This document shows positions 24,590 through 32,482 of a DNA stretch of 35,308 nucleotides, in pieces. This DNA comes from Christensenella sp. UBA4636. GTDB taxonomy: Bacteria > Bacillota > Clostridia > Christensenellales > Borkfalkiaceae. Every line of letters begins with the position of its first letter. Position 1 is the first letter of the stretch. Location of the stretch: assembly GCA_002405915.1 (NCBI GenBank), contig DHMS01000019.1:1-35308 (forward strand), written 5' to 3'. The translations under genes and the position numbers were made by a program. The notes under the pieces were generated by a model that saw nothing but the letters and a program-made list of their open reading frames with translations, did not search any database and was not told the origin of the DNA.

Positions 24590-24617
24590 ATATTGATAAA
24601 AAAAATATTGATAAAAA
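24590..24617. repeat. 14-bp perfect tandem repeat upstream of the pstS Pho box
   Basis: ATATTGATAAAAAA occurs at 24590-24603 and 24604-24617. It lies between the lipoprotein stop and the pstS Pho box. No clear terminator hairpin is seen in this gap. It may be a slippage duplication. Confidence 0.75.
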
Positions 24618-24644
24618 ACCGAAAAAACAAAAAAATTTTTACGA

Positions 24645-24710
24645 CTTTACAAAAACTTTACATTCTTTTTACAAAAAACGGACTGTTAAATGTTTTTGAA
24701 TGGTGTATAA
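24645..24710 (+). promoter_or_regulatory. Pho box and promoter of pstS
   Basis: Three perfect TTTACA hexamers stand at 24645, 24656 and 24667, exactly 11 bp apart. A perfect TATAAT (24705-24710) begins 60 bp after the first. The -35 position (CTGTTA) is poor, as expected for a PhoP-activated promoter. The gene starts 40 bases after the -10 with AAAGGAG before it. Confidence 0.85.
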
Positions 24711-24749
24711 TGTAGGCACAAAAACAAAATAAAGGAGTTTAAAAACACT

Positions 24750-25691
24750 ATGAAAAAATTACTTGCAATTTTAGCGGGCGTTGTCGCAACGGTAACGCTC
24801 CTCACATTCGCCGGTTGCTCTGTTGAGTTTAACCCGGACAAAAACATTTCCATCATCGCCAGAGATAGATCGAGCGGTACGAGAGAAGCTTTTGACAAAG
24901 TTGTAACCGACGGCACACAGAAATTACAGTATAAAGACGAAAATGGTGATACGGTATACCTTACTTCCTCCACTGCGGAAGAACAAGACTCCACGGGCGT
25001 TGTCAAGTCCAAAGTTCAGTCCGACCCGCAGGCGATAGGTTACATCTCGTTCGGCTCGGTAGACGATACCGTTAAGGTTGTAAAGGTTGAAGGCGTTGCT
25101 CCGAGCAAAGCTACCGTTCTTGACGGGACTTACAAAATTCAGAGACCTTTCGTTATCATGACGAATAAAGAAACTAAAATGACCGAAAGAGCCGCCGATT
25201 TTGTGAAATATCTCGAAAGTTCTCTCGTTAAAGAGGACTGCGAAAAGCACGGCGTTATCTTCCTCGAAGACGCTAAGCTCCGCGCCAACGAAGGCGAAGC
25301 GGCAATCCCCGTAGGCACTTACACTAAGCTCGAAAAGCTTCCCGACGGAGAGAAGATAGTCATCCGCGGTTCGACTTCTATGAAAGAAGTTATAATGGAA
25401 GCGGCTGCTTCTTACGCTAAGCTTTATAACGTAAAAGCGGATGATCTTTTTGACGTCGAACTTAAAGGTTCCTCTAAAGGCACGAAGGCAGTTAAGGAAG
25501 ATACGAAAGGCAACACGATAGGGCTTTCTTCGGCGGCGGTCAAAGACGAAAAGGTAAGAAGCTTCAATATCTGCTACGACGCGGTTGCGGTTATCGTAAA
25601 CAAAAAGAACACTCTTGTCGAAAATCTTACGCTCAAACAGCTCTTCGAAATTTATACCGCGAAAATAACTAAGTTCACGGAAATAAAATAA
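24750..25691 (+). CDS. pstS: Phosphate-binding lipoprotein PstS, circularly permuted
   Basis: The 313-residue product is the external phosphate receptor of the Pst ABC importer. It has a lipobox FAGC with C23. The order of family motifs is reversed from classical PstS: the segment with R40-S-S-G-T-R45, QAIGYIS and GTYKIQRPF comes first (about 34-175), and the segment with RGSTSM (206-211), KGSSKGT (239-245), DAVAVIVNKKN and LKQLFEIYTAKIT comes last. Together they make one complete binding protein, so this is a permutation and not a truncation. I recall other Bacillota phosphate-binding proteins with this order. The residues where classical proteins have an acidic ligand (D-x-A-x-S-R) read IGLSSAAVK here. 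AAAGGAG precedes the start and a strong Pho box lies upstream; pstCA follows by 10 bases. Confidence 0.9.
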   Translation: MKKLLAILAGVVATVTLLTFAGCSVEFNPDKNISIIARDRSSGTREAFDKVVTDGTQKLQYKDENGDTVYLTSSTAEEQDSTGVVKSKVQSDPQAIGYISFGSVDDTVKVVKVEGVAPSKATVLDGTYKIQRPFVIMTNKETKMTERAADFVKYLESSLVKEDCEKHGVIFLEDAKLRANEGEAAIPVGTYTKLEKLPDGEKIVIRGSTSMKEVIMEAAASYAKLYNVKADDLFDVELKGSSKGTKAVKEDTKGNTIGLSSAAVKDEKVRSFNICYDAVAVIVNKKNTLVENLTLKQLFEIYTAKITKFTEIK

Positions 25692-25701
25692 GGATAAAAC
25701 A

Positions 25702-27624
25702 ATGATTTCCCGCAAAGTAAAAGACAATATCGGGAAAGCGACATTTGCCGGGGCGGCGGTTGTTTGTGCAATCTCCGTCGCGGCGATTTTCGCTTTTCTT
25801 ATAATATACAGTTTCCCTGCGTTCAAGAAAATAGGGTTCTTCAATTTTTTGTTCGGCGACAACTGGTCGTCCGTAAAAGATGATACCTATGCGGGCGCGA
25901 TGAGCGGTTCTTACGGCATTTTCAAAATGATTGTGTCGAGCCTTGCCGCAACAATCGGCGCGCTCTTAATCGGCGGCGTATCGGGTTATTTTACGGCGAT
26001 TTTCATCGCGTTCTATTGCCCTAAAAAACTCAAACGAGCGTTCTCGTCGGTTATAAACTTGCTTGCCGGCATACCGAGCGTCGTATACGGCTTTTTCGGA
26101 ATAGCGTTCCTTTTGCCGATGCTTTCGTTTGTCGCCCCTAACAACGGCTGCGGTCTGCTCGCTACATCGATTATTTTAGGAATAATGATTTTGCCGACCG
26201 TCGTTTCGCTTTCCAAAACGAGCCTCGAAGCAGTGCCGGAAAGCTATTACGAAGGCTCTCTCGCGCTTGGCGCAACGCATTCGCAAACGGTTTTCAAAGT
26301 TATGAGCCCTGCGGCAAAATCGGGCATCACCGCTTCGCTTATTCTCGGTATAGGCAGGGCTTTGGGCGAAACTATGGCGGTAGTCATGGTTGCGGGCAAC
26401 GGCGTTTCTTACCCCGATTCGCTATTTAAGTCTTTCCGTGTGTTAACGGCAAACATCGTTATCGAAATGGGCTATGCGGGCGAACTTCAGGAAGGCGCGC
26501 TTATAGCTTGCGGCGTCGTGCTGTTGATATTCGTTCTTGCGGTCAACCTCGTGTTCAACTTCGTAGCTAAAAAAGCAGTCGTAGGGGTTACGAAACATTC
26601 TGTAAAAAAGCTTGACGAACAGAAAGAGGGGAAAGAAGCAAAAGGCTTTGTCGGCGCGGTTAAAAAGTTTTTCTTATTTGTCGAAGAAAAATTCACGGCG
26701 ATTGCCGAAAGTAAGCCTATAATGCGAATAAGAGTTTTCTTCGTTAATTTAAAATCGGCTTGGGAAGGTTTTAAATTTAAAATAAAATCACATGTTATCG
26801 GAAGCGTTATGGCGTATATATTCGGCGGGGCTTCGGCTCTCGCGCTTGCGCTCGTCATCGGGTTTATATTCTTCAAAGGCTTCCCGTCTATTATTAAAGA
26901 CCCGTCCATACTTTACGGCGAATACGTTTTCAACGGCGATAAAGTCACCATTTTGCCGTCGATAATAACTACGCTCTGGGTCGTCGTTTTAAGCATAGCC
27001 ATTTCCGTGCCGATAGGAATAATGACGGCGATTTTCCTTAACGAATACGCAAAAAAAGATAATATATTCGTCAAAATAATAAGGCTTGCGATTGACGTTT
27101 TAAGCGGCGTTCCGTCGATAGTTTACGGGCTTTTCGGTATGATAACGTTCGTTCTTCTCTTCACCGGTTCGAGTAGTATTTTAGCCGGTGTCTTTACGAT
27201 AAGTATGATGCTTTTGCCGACCGTAGTCCGCGCTACCGAAGAAAGTTTGAAGTCCGTTTCGGATAGCTTGCGCGAAGGTTCTCTTGCGCTCGGCGCGGGC
27301 AAGCTCCGCACTATCTTCAAAGTTGTTTTGCCGTCCGCGCTCCCGGGCATAACCTCGGCGATAATACTTACGATAGGCAGGGTGGTTTCCGAATCCGCGC
27401 CGTTCATCTACACCACGGGCTCGATAATCAAAGGCATTCCTAAATCGCCTTTAGATAGCGGCGCTACGTTAGCCGTAGCTTTATATGATCTTTCTCGCGA
27501 GGGCTTATACATGAACGAGGCTTATGCGACTGCCGTCGTGCTTATAGTGGTTGTTCTCGCGCTTAACCTTATTGCCGAAGCTATTGCCGGCAAACTCAAT
27601 AAAAAATTGGCAGGAAAAAAATAA
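25702..27624 (+). CDS. pstCA: Fused phosphate ABC permease PstC-PstA
   Basis: The 640-residue protein contains both permease subunits in one chain. The PstC half (about 1-300) has AGIPSVVYGFFG, the EAA loop EGSLALGATHSQTVFKVM beginning at residue 184, and GRALGETMAVVMVAGN. A charged linker (about 300-365) follows. The PstA half (about 365-635) has SGVPSIVYGLFG, the second EAA loop EGSLALGAGKLRTIFKVVLP from residue 525, and GRVVSESAPFIYTTG. About 12-13 membrane segments are visible. In most bacteria pstC and pstA are separate genes. The frame is continuous with no sign of a sequencing join, and no ribosome site is obvious in the linker. It forms the channel for phosphate with PstB. AAGGA precedes the ATG, and its stop overlaps pstB by one base. 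Confidence 0.93.
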   Translation: MISRKVKDNIGKATFAGAAVVCAISVAAIFAFLIIYSFPAFKKIGFFNFLFGDNWSSVKDDTYAGAMSGSYGIFKMIVSSLAATIGALLIGGVSGYFTAIFIAFYCPKKLKRAFSSVINLLAGIPSVVYGFFGIAFLLPMLSFVAPNNGCGLLATSIILGIMILPTVVSLSKTSLEAVPESYYEGSLALGATHSQTVFKVMSPAAKSGITASLILGIGRALGETMAVVMVAGNGVSYPDSLFKSFRVLTANIVIEMGYAGELQEGALIACGVVLLIFVLAVNLVFNFVAKKAVVGVTKHSVKKLDEQKEGKEAKGFVGAVKKFFLFVEEKFTAIAESKPIMRIRVFFVNLKSAWEGFKFKIKSHVIGSVMAYIFGGASALALALVIGFIFFKGFPSIIKDPSILYGEYVFNGDKVTILPSIITTLWVVVLSIAISVPIGIMTAIFLNEYAKKDNIFVKIIRLAIDVLSGVPSIVYGLFGMITFVLLFTGSSSILAGVFTISMMLLPTVVRATEESLKSVSDSLREGSLALGAGKLRTIFKVVLPSALPGITSAIILTIGRVVSESAPFIYTTGSIIKGIPKSPLDSGATLAVALYDLSREGLYMNEAYATAVVLIVVVLALNLIAEAIAGKLNKKLAGKK

Positions 27625-28412
27625 TGGTTAAAAAATTAGATACAAGAGATTCGTTGTTCGGCGGAAACGTGTCCGTGAAAGACGCAAACCTGTGGTATGG
27701 TAACTTTCAGGCTTTAAAAGATATATCGATTGAAATTCCGTCGCGCCGGGTTACTGCGTTTATAGGTCCTTCGGGCTGCGGTAAATCGACCTTTTTAAAG
27801 TGCCTTAATCGTATGAACGACCTTATCGAAGGCTGTAAGATAGAAGGCAAATTTTTGATAGGCGCAACGGATATTTACGACAAAAAAACAGACGTGAACG
27901 AATTAAGGCGCAACGTCGGTATGGTCTTTCAAAAACCAAACCCGTTCCCGATGTCCGTTTACGACAATATCGTTTACGGACCGAAAACGATAGGCATAAC
28001 AAAGCGCGCCGAGCTTGACGAGATAGTCGAAAGTTCTTTGCGTTCGGCTTCCATGTGGGACGAATTGAAAGACAGACTCAATAAGTCCGCGCTCGCACTT
28101 TCGGGCGGACAGCAACAAAGGCTTTGCATAGCTCGCGCGCTCGCCGTCAAACCGGAAATACTTCTGATGGACGAACCGACTTCCGCGCTCGACCCTATCT
28201 CCACCGGAAAGATAGAAGAGCTTTGCGACGAACTCAAAAAGAACACTACTATAATAATAGTAACGCACAACATGCAGCAAGCTACCCGTATCGCGGATAA
28301 AACCGCATTCTTCTTGCTCGGCGACCTCGTGGAGTACGGCGATACCGAAACAATCTTTTCTTCGCCGACCGATAAGCGCACCGAAAATTATATTACGGGC
28401 AGATTCGGTTAA
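27624..28412 (+). CDS. pstB: Phosphate ABC transporter ATPase PstB
   Basis: The 262-residue protein powers phosphate import. Walker A is GPSGCGKST (residues 48-56), the Q loop lies in VFQKPNPFPMSVYDN, the signature LSGGQQQRL starts at 159, Walker B is LLMDEP with D183 and E184, and the H loop is VTHNMQQA. The phrase KPNPFPMS is characteristic of PstB and separates it from other ABC proteins. Length is normal. Its ATG overlaps the fused permease stop (TAATG), so translation is coupled. A small TATATTT/AAATATA hairpin at 28426-28442 separates it from phoU. Confidence 0.97.
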   Translation: MVKKLDTRDSLFGGNVSVKDANLWYGNFQALKDISIEIPSRRVTAFIGPSGCGKSTFLKCLNRMNDLIEGCKIEGKFLIGATDIYDKKTDVNELRRNVGMVFQKPNPFPMSVYDNIVYGPKTIGITKRAELDEIVESSLRSASMWDELKDRLNKSALALSGGQQQRLCIARALAVKPEILLMDEPTSALDPISTGKIEELCDELKKNTTIIIVTHNMQQATRIADKTAFFLLGDLVEYGDTETIFSSPTDKRTENYITGRFG

Positions 28413-28470
28413 TGACTTTTGTGAATATATTTTGCAAATATACTTGAAAAAAGGAGCGTAATAGTTTATA

Positions 28471-29124
28471 ATGAGTACAAGAAATAAATTCGAAGCGCAA
28501 TTAAAGCTTGTTTTCGACAAGCTCGTCATAATGTGCAGAAAAGTCGAAACGGCGATTGAAAAGTCTGTTGCGGCTCTCCGTGACGGCGATGAAGAAGCCG
28601 CGCGCGAAGTAGTTGCCGCCGATAGGGTTATCGACGACGCCGAACGCGAGATAGAAAGCGAGTGCTTAAAAATACTTTTGATGGAGCAACCCGTCGCTTC
28701 CGACTTCCGCGACGTTTCCGCCGCGCTCAAAATGATAACGGACTTAGAGAGAATAGGCGACCAAGCCGCCGATATTTCCGAGATATCGCTGCATTTCGAC
28801 AAGGAACCGTACGTAAAAGAACCGGAACACATCGCCGTTATGGCAAAGATCGTCTGCGCGATGGTTAAAGACGGCGTTTCAAGCTATGTAAACCGCGATT
28901 TATCGCTTGCTCGTTCGCTCGATAAGCGCGACGACAAGGTTGACGAGTTGTTTTTGACGGTGAAAGCCGATTTGATAGAACTAATCAAGTCCGACCCGAA
29001 TTGCGCCGAGCAAGCTCTCCTCTATCTTATGGTAGCCAAATACCTCGAACGTATAGGCGACCATGCCGTAAACATAGGGGAGTGGGCGGAGTATGCGTCG
29101 ACGGGTACCCATTCCACTTCCTGA
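28471..29124 (+). CDS. phoU: Phosphate signalling protein PhoU
   Basis: The 217-residue helical protein has the two PhoU repeats, each with an E-x-x-x-D metal motif: DLERIGDQAADIS (near 90-103) and KYLERIGDHAVNIGEW (near 190-205). PhoU links the Pst transporter to the PhoR kinase and keeps the Pho regulon off when phosphate is plentiful. The only in-frame ATG near the start is 28471; AAGGAG lies 14 bases away, longer than usual. A TTGAAA (28444-28449) and TATAAT (28467-28472) at 17 bp overlap this start and would make a transcript beginning inside the gene, so their meaning is unclear. The C-terminus ends THSTS right where a GC-rich non-coding block begins. Confidence 0.95.
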   Translation: MSTRNKFEAQLKLVFDKLVIMCRKVETAIEKSVAALRDGDEEAAREVVAADRVIDDAEREIESECLKILLMEQPVASDFRDVSAALKMITDLERIGDQAADISEISLHFDKEPYVKEPEHIAVMAKIVCAMVKDGVSSYVNRDLSLARSLDKRDDKVDELFLTVKADLIELIKSDPNCAEQALLYLMVAKYLERIGDHAVNIGEWAEYASTGTHSTS

Positions 29125-29319
29125 AGCCGTATAAGGGCGCATTTTGTCACTGCGTGCGCCGTCGCCCTCAGTTACGTACATTATAGTACGCGCCTTTCGG
29201 TCGCCGTCACCAGCTGTGCCAAACTGCAACCCTTCTCCGACTTCAGCGGAAAAGAGTACGCGCCTGCGCGCCGCTCTCGCCTGTTGTGGCAATCCGACGC
29301 ACTCTCCGCCGTCAGAAAG
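29125..29319. repeat. GC-rich non-coding block after phoU (candidate dispersed element)
   Basis: This stretch has no supported gene although weak open frames cross it. It is clearly richer in G+C than its flanks. An 11-base sequence AGTACGCGCCT occurs twice (29185-29195 and 29255-29265), each followed by more CG-rich sequence, and CGTAC/GTACG halves flank ATTATA near 29174-29189. It begins at the phoU stop and ends at a GTTGAAA-type repeat. The sequence seems familiar to me as an intergenic block in related gut Clostridia, but I cannot verify this here. It may be a mobile non-coding repeat. Confidence 0.4.
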
Positions 29320-29398
29320 GTTGAAAATTGAAAGTTGAAAGTTGAAAATTGCGGACGAAATTATATAAATATTTTCAATTTTCAAAAGGAGCGAAATT
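29320..29398 (+). promoter_or_regulatory. GTTGAAA repeats, promoter and leader hairpin before phoP
   Basis: The repeats GTTGAAAATT, GAAAGTTGAAA and GTTGAAAATTG occupy 29320-29351. TTGAAA (29342-29347) and TATAAA (29364-29369) at 16 bp could be the phoPR promoter. TTGAAAATTGAAA (29321-29333) is also the exact complement of TTTCAATTTTCAA (29373-29385), which ends one base before the AAGGAG (29386-29391), so a longer transcript coming from phoU could fold to limit phoP translation. Confidence 0.45.
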
Positions 29399-30070
29399 AT
29401 GGAGAATAAAAAACTCGTTTACGCCGTTGACGACGAAGCGGCTATCCTCGAAGTGTATACTTACGCGCTCGAAGGCGCGGGGTTTGATGTGGAGTGCTTT
29501 ACGGACGCGGACGGGCTTTTTGCCGCTTTAAAGACTAAAAAGCCCGATATTTTTATTCTCGACATAATGCTCGAAGGACTTGACGGGTACGAAATTTTAA
29601 AAAGGCTTCGCCAAGACTCCGAATGCGCCGATATTCCCGTCATAATGGTTTCGGCAAAGGGCGACGAGATAGACAAAGTTAAGGGCTTGAATCTCGGCGC
29701 GGACGATTATCTTTCTAAACCTTTCGGCGTTCTCGAACTCGTGGCGCGCATAAACGCAAAATTAAGGACGGCTAAAAAACCGCAGAACAAGTTTGTTTAT
29801 AAGGATATAGTCGTAGACGACGACAAGCACGAAGCGAGCGTGAACGGCGAAAAGCTTACGCTCACGTTAAAACAATACGAACTTTTAAAGTTGCTCGTTT
29901 CTTCAAGCGAAAAGGTGCTTGATAGGGATTTTATTCTCGATTCCGTTTGGGGTGAAAACTACGGCGAAACGAGAACCCTCGACATACATATAGGCGATTT
30001 GAGAAGGCTTTTATCTTCTTCTCAAGCCGAAATTACCACGATAAGAGGTGTGGGGTACGTTTTAAAATGA
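29399..30070 (+). CDS. phoP: Response regulator PhoP (OmpR/PhoB family)
   Basis: The 223-residue regulator has a receiver domain with D11, D12 and phospho-acceptor D55 (FILDIML), S85 and K107 (SKPFG), then a winged-helix DNA-binding domain (about 125-222) with LTLTLKQYELLKLL, the RTLDIHIGDLRRLL recognition region and TIRGVGYVLK. It lies directly after the pst-phoU genes and before its kinase, the typical place for PhoP/PhoB in Bacillota. The TTTACA repeats before the lipoprotein gene and pstS are its probable targets. AAGGAG sits seven bases upstream of the ATG. Its stop overlaps phoR by 4 bases (ATGA). It could be another OmpR-type regulator, but context makes phosphate control the best call. 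Confidence 0.88.
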   Translation: MENKKLVYAVDDEAAILEVYTYALEGAGFDVECFTDADGLFAALKTKKPDIFILDIMLEGLDGYEILKRLRQDSECADIPVIMVSAKGDEIDKVKGLNLGADDYLSKPFGVLELVARINAKLRTAKKPQNKFVYKDIVVDDDKHEASVNGEKLTLTLKQYELLKLLVSSSEKVLDRDFILDSVWGENYGETRTLDIHIGDLRRLLSSSQAEITTIRGVGYVLK

Positions 30071-31758
30071 AAAAGAAACTTCTTATAATAGATTTTTTAG
30101 TTATAACATTGTCTCTCGCAGCTGTTTTCGGTGTAGGTATGGCTGCAACGGTTAATTCCAACTATCGCGCGGCGGAAAGCTCCGTAAAAAATTACGCCGC
30201 TATTTATGCCGATAGTTATTCTTCGGGTGAAAAACCATCTGATTTAACAAAAAACGTTCCGAAAAATTTACGTGTAACCATAATAGACGACAACGCGGAT
30301 TTTACCGTTTTGGCGGATAGCGAGGATAGTTCTCTCGTCGGTAAGCCGCACGCTAACCGAGACGAAATTGAGAACGCAATAAGCGGTAGCGATAAAGCAG
30401 TCGTGCGTAATTCCGTTTCGCTCGGCAAAAAAATGGTTTATTTTGCGGTGAAAACTACGAACGAGGACGGTTCGGCTGTTTTTATAAGGGTGGCTGTGCC
30501 CGTGGAAAGCGTAAACGATTATGCTTCATCGACTATTCCGCTTGCCGTTTTTACTCTTCTTGCGGCTATCCTTGTATTGTACATCGTAAGAATTTTTTCG
30601 TCGAACGGGCTTGTAAAGCCTTTAAAAGACGTAAAGCAGAGTCTTGAAGAATTGAACGACGGAACTTACCGCGAAAAAATCCCGATGACCGGCGACGACG
30701 ATATTAACAAGATTCTTTCCGAAATAAACGATTTGAGCGAGAAGCTTCAATCTCTCGTTAACAGTGAAAAATCGGCGTGCGCCAAACTTGATTATATTCT
30801 CGAAAACGTTTCGGACGGTATTATTGCCGTCGACGAAAAGGGCGACATAGCGCTTATCAATAAAGTAGCGGCTTTGTCTTTCGGTATAGAAAACGCAAAG
30901 GGGCTTTCGTATAAGGTATTAACTGCCGACGAAGTTTTTTTGAGTAATGTAAAAACCGCAATTAAAGAAAAAAAATCTTGCTCGTTCGAATTCGAATCTT
31001 CGGATAAGCTTACGTATATGGTAAAGATAAGCGTACCGCGCAGCGTAGCGGTAATAGTTTTGAGCGATATTACCGCCGCAAAAAAAGCGGAACAAATGCG
31101 CGGGGAGTTCTTCGCTAACGCTTCGCACGAGCTTAAAACTCCGCTTACCGCCGTCAAAGGCTTTAACGACATAATATCGATGTCGACTGACGACGAACGT
31201 ACGAAAAGGCTTACAGCAAAGATAGATAAGGAGCTTGAAAGGGTTGTTCGCTTAATAAACGACATGCTTGAAATATCCAAGCTCGAATGCAAAAAAGAAG
31301 TAAAAACCGAGGTCGTTTCCTTAAAAAACGTTGCGGAAGAGGTGAAAGAAGAACTTGAACCGCTCTCCGAAAAGAAAGGCGTTAGTATTAGCGTTGCCGG
31401 CGACGGAGAAGTCGAAATGGCAAAAGAACACGCCGTGGAACTTGTCAAAAACCTTGTCGAAAACGGCGTGAGGTACAACGACAAGGGCGGCAAAGTGGAA
31501 GTCAAAATTACCGATGACAAAAATTCGGTTACGCTTTCGGTTGCGGACGACGGTTTCGGAATTTCCGAAGAGGACCAAAGGCGCGTATTCGAAAGATTTT
31601 ACCGTGCGGACAAATCACGTTCGCGCGAGACGGGCGGTACCGGCTTAGGGCTTGCTATAGTAAAGCATGTCGCGGAGTTGTACGGCGCAAAAATTACGCT
31701 TTGTTCCGTCCTCGGCTCGGGTACTACAATAACCGTGAAATTTGCGAAAAAATCTTAA
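30067..31758 (+). CDS. phoR: Sensor histidine kinase PhoR
   Basis: The 563-residue kinase has a membrane helix (about 5-28), an extracellular sensor region (29-155), a second helix (about 158-180), HAMP (185-235), a PAS-like domain (about 238-345), then HisKA with H354 in FFANASHELKTPL and an ATPase domain with N box VKNLVENGVRYND, DDGFGISEEDQ and RETGGTGLGLAIVKH. This order matches the PhoR of Bacillota that responds through PhoU and the Pst transporter. It is translationally coupled to phoP and followed by a terminator at 31799. The outer domain resembles small Cache-like sensors, so some extracellular input besides phosphate is possible. Confidence 0.9.
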   Translation: MKKKLLIIDFLVITLSLAAVFGVGMAATVNSNYRAAESSVKNYAAIYADSYSSGEKPSDLTKNVPKNLRVTIIDDNADFTVLADSEDSSLVGKPHANRDEIENAISGSDKAVVRNSVSLGKKMVYFAVKTTNEDGSAVFIRVAVPVESVNDYASSTIPLAVFTLLAAILVLYIVRIFSSNGLVKPLKDVKQSLEELNDGTYREKIPMTGDDDINKILSEINDLSEKLQSLVNSEKSACAKLDYILENVSDGIIAVDEKGDIALINKVAALSFGIENAKGLSYKVLTADEVFLSNVKTAIKEKKSCSFEFESSDKLTYMVKISVPRSVAVIVLSDITAAKKAEQMRGEFFANASHELKTPLTAVKGFNDIISMSTDDERTKRLTAKIDKELERVVRLINDMLEISKLECKKEVKTEVVSLKNVAEEVKEELEPLSEKKGVSISVAGDGEVEMAKEHAVELVKNLVENGVRYNDKGGKVEVKITDDKNSVTLSVADDGFGISEEDQRRVFERFYRADKSRSRETGGTGLGLAIVKHVAELYGAKITLCSVLGSGTTITVKFAKKS

Positions 31759-31798
31759 ATATCGATAAATCTTAGGGATTTATAAAAACTTTTTTTAA

Positions 31799-31827
31799 GG
31801 AACGGGCTAAAAACCCGTTTCTTTTTT
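31799..31827 (+). terminator. Terminator of phoPR
   Basis: GGAACGGG pairs with CCCGTTTC (one wobble) around CTAAAAA and is followed by T6. The last two T are also the start of the next promoter's -35. Confidence 0.8.
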
Positions 31828-31854
31828 GACAAAGTAAAAAGTATGTGCTAAAAT
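31826..31854 (+). promoter_or_regulatory. Promoter of the yfcE-like gene
   Basis: TTGACA (31826-31831) and TAAAAT (31849-31854) at 17 bp, with TGC before the -10 as an extended element. It is the same design as the CBASS and rplI promoters. Confidence 0.8.
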
Positions 31855-31885
31855 TAAGTAAACAAATAAAAAAAAGGGGCTTTTT

Positions 31886-32431
31886 ATGAAGTATTTGATT
31901 GCTTCCGATATACACGGCTCGCTCTACTTTGCGGAGCTTTTGAAAGAACGCTTCGAGGAAGAAAACGCGGGGCGGCTCGTTCTTCTCGGCGATATACTCT
32001 ATCACGGACCGAGAAACGACATTCCGAAAAATTACGACACCAAGGGCGTAGCCGCGCTTTTGAACGGCTTAAAGGAAAACATAATTTGCGTTCGCGGCAA
32101 TTGCGACGCGGAAGTAGACCAAATGATGCTCTCTTTCCCCGTTCTTTGCGACTTCGGCGTTATTTCGGACGGCGAAAGGCTCATTTATTTAACGCACGGG
32201 CATAAGTACAACAAGGACAACCCGCCACCCGTAAAAAGCGGGGACGTAGTGCTTTCGGGGCATACGCATATCCCGGTGCATGAAGTTGTAGGCGGCGTTT
32301 TGTACGCGAACCCCGGCTCCGTTTCCATTCCAAAGGGAGGCAGTACGAACTCTTACCTTACTTACGAAAACGGCGTTTTCACACTTAAGGAAATGCAAAC
32401 GGGCAATGCGCTTTGTTCTTTTGAATTTTAA
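31886..32431 (+). CDS. yfcE: YfcE-like metallophosphodiesterase
   Basis: The 181-residue product has all the metal ligands of the calcineurin-like YfcE/MJ0936 family: D8 and H10 (SDIHGS), D36 (LGDIL), N72 (RGNCD), H104 (THGHKY), and H126 and H128 (SGHTHIP). The family cleaves small phosphodiesters in vitro; the natural substrate is unknown. AAGGGG before the ATG sets the start and length is normal. It has its own strong promoter right after the phoR terminator, so it is not obviously part of the Pho regulon. Confidence 0.93.
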   Translation: MKYLIASDIHGSLYFAELLKERFEEENAGRLVLLGDILYHGPRNDIPKNYDTKGVAALLNGLKENIICVRGNCDAEVDQMMLSFPVLCDFGVISDGERLIYLTHGHKYNKDNPPPVKSGDVVLSGHTHIPVHEVVGGVLYANPGSVSIPKGGSTNSYLTYENGVFTLKEMQTGNALCSFEF

Positions 32432-32438
32432 AAAATCG

Positions 32439-32482
32439 CGTTTAATCGGTTTATAGACAGACTTTTGAACCGAAATTAAACG
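32439..32482 (+). promoter_or_regulatory. Leader hairpin before the cytidylate-kinase-like gene
   Basis: CGTTTAAT plus CGGTT (32439-32451) pair with AACCG plus ATTAAACG (32468-32482), with a 2-base AA bulge and a 16-base loop. No T run follows, so it is not a terminator. It ends five bases before the AGGGAGG Shine-Dalgarno (32487-32493). Confidence 0.45.

Noticed and set aside
24750..25691. PstS as a broken or truncated gene, because its motif order seemed wrong
   Set aside because: All motifs are present once in swapped order in one intact frame with lipobox and Pho box, so permutation is the better reading.
24924..25862. Minus-strand frame opposite pstS
   Set aside because: It runs across the pstS-pstCA junction with no ribosome site, and both sense genes are well supported.
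27903..28832. Minus-strand frame of 309 codons opposite pstB and phoU
   Set aside because: It crosses two well-recognised genes and has no start signal or family features.
29125..29320. Short coding frames across the GC-rich block after phoU
   Set aside because: No ribosome site or recognisable protein; frames run equally on both strands, as expected from base composition.
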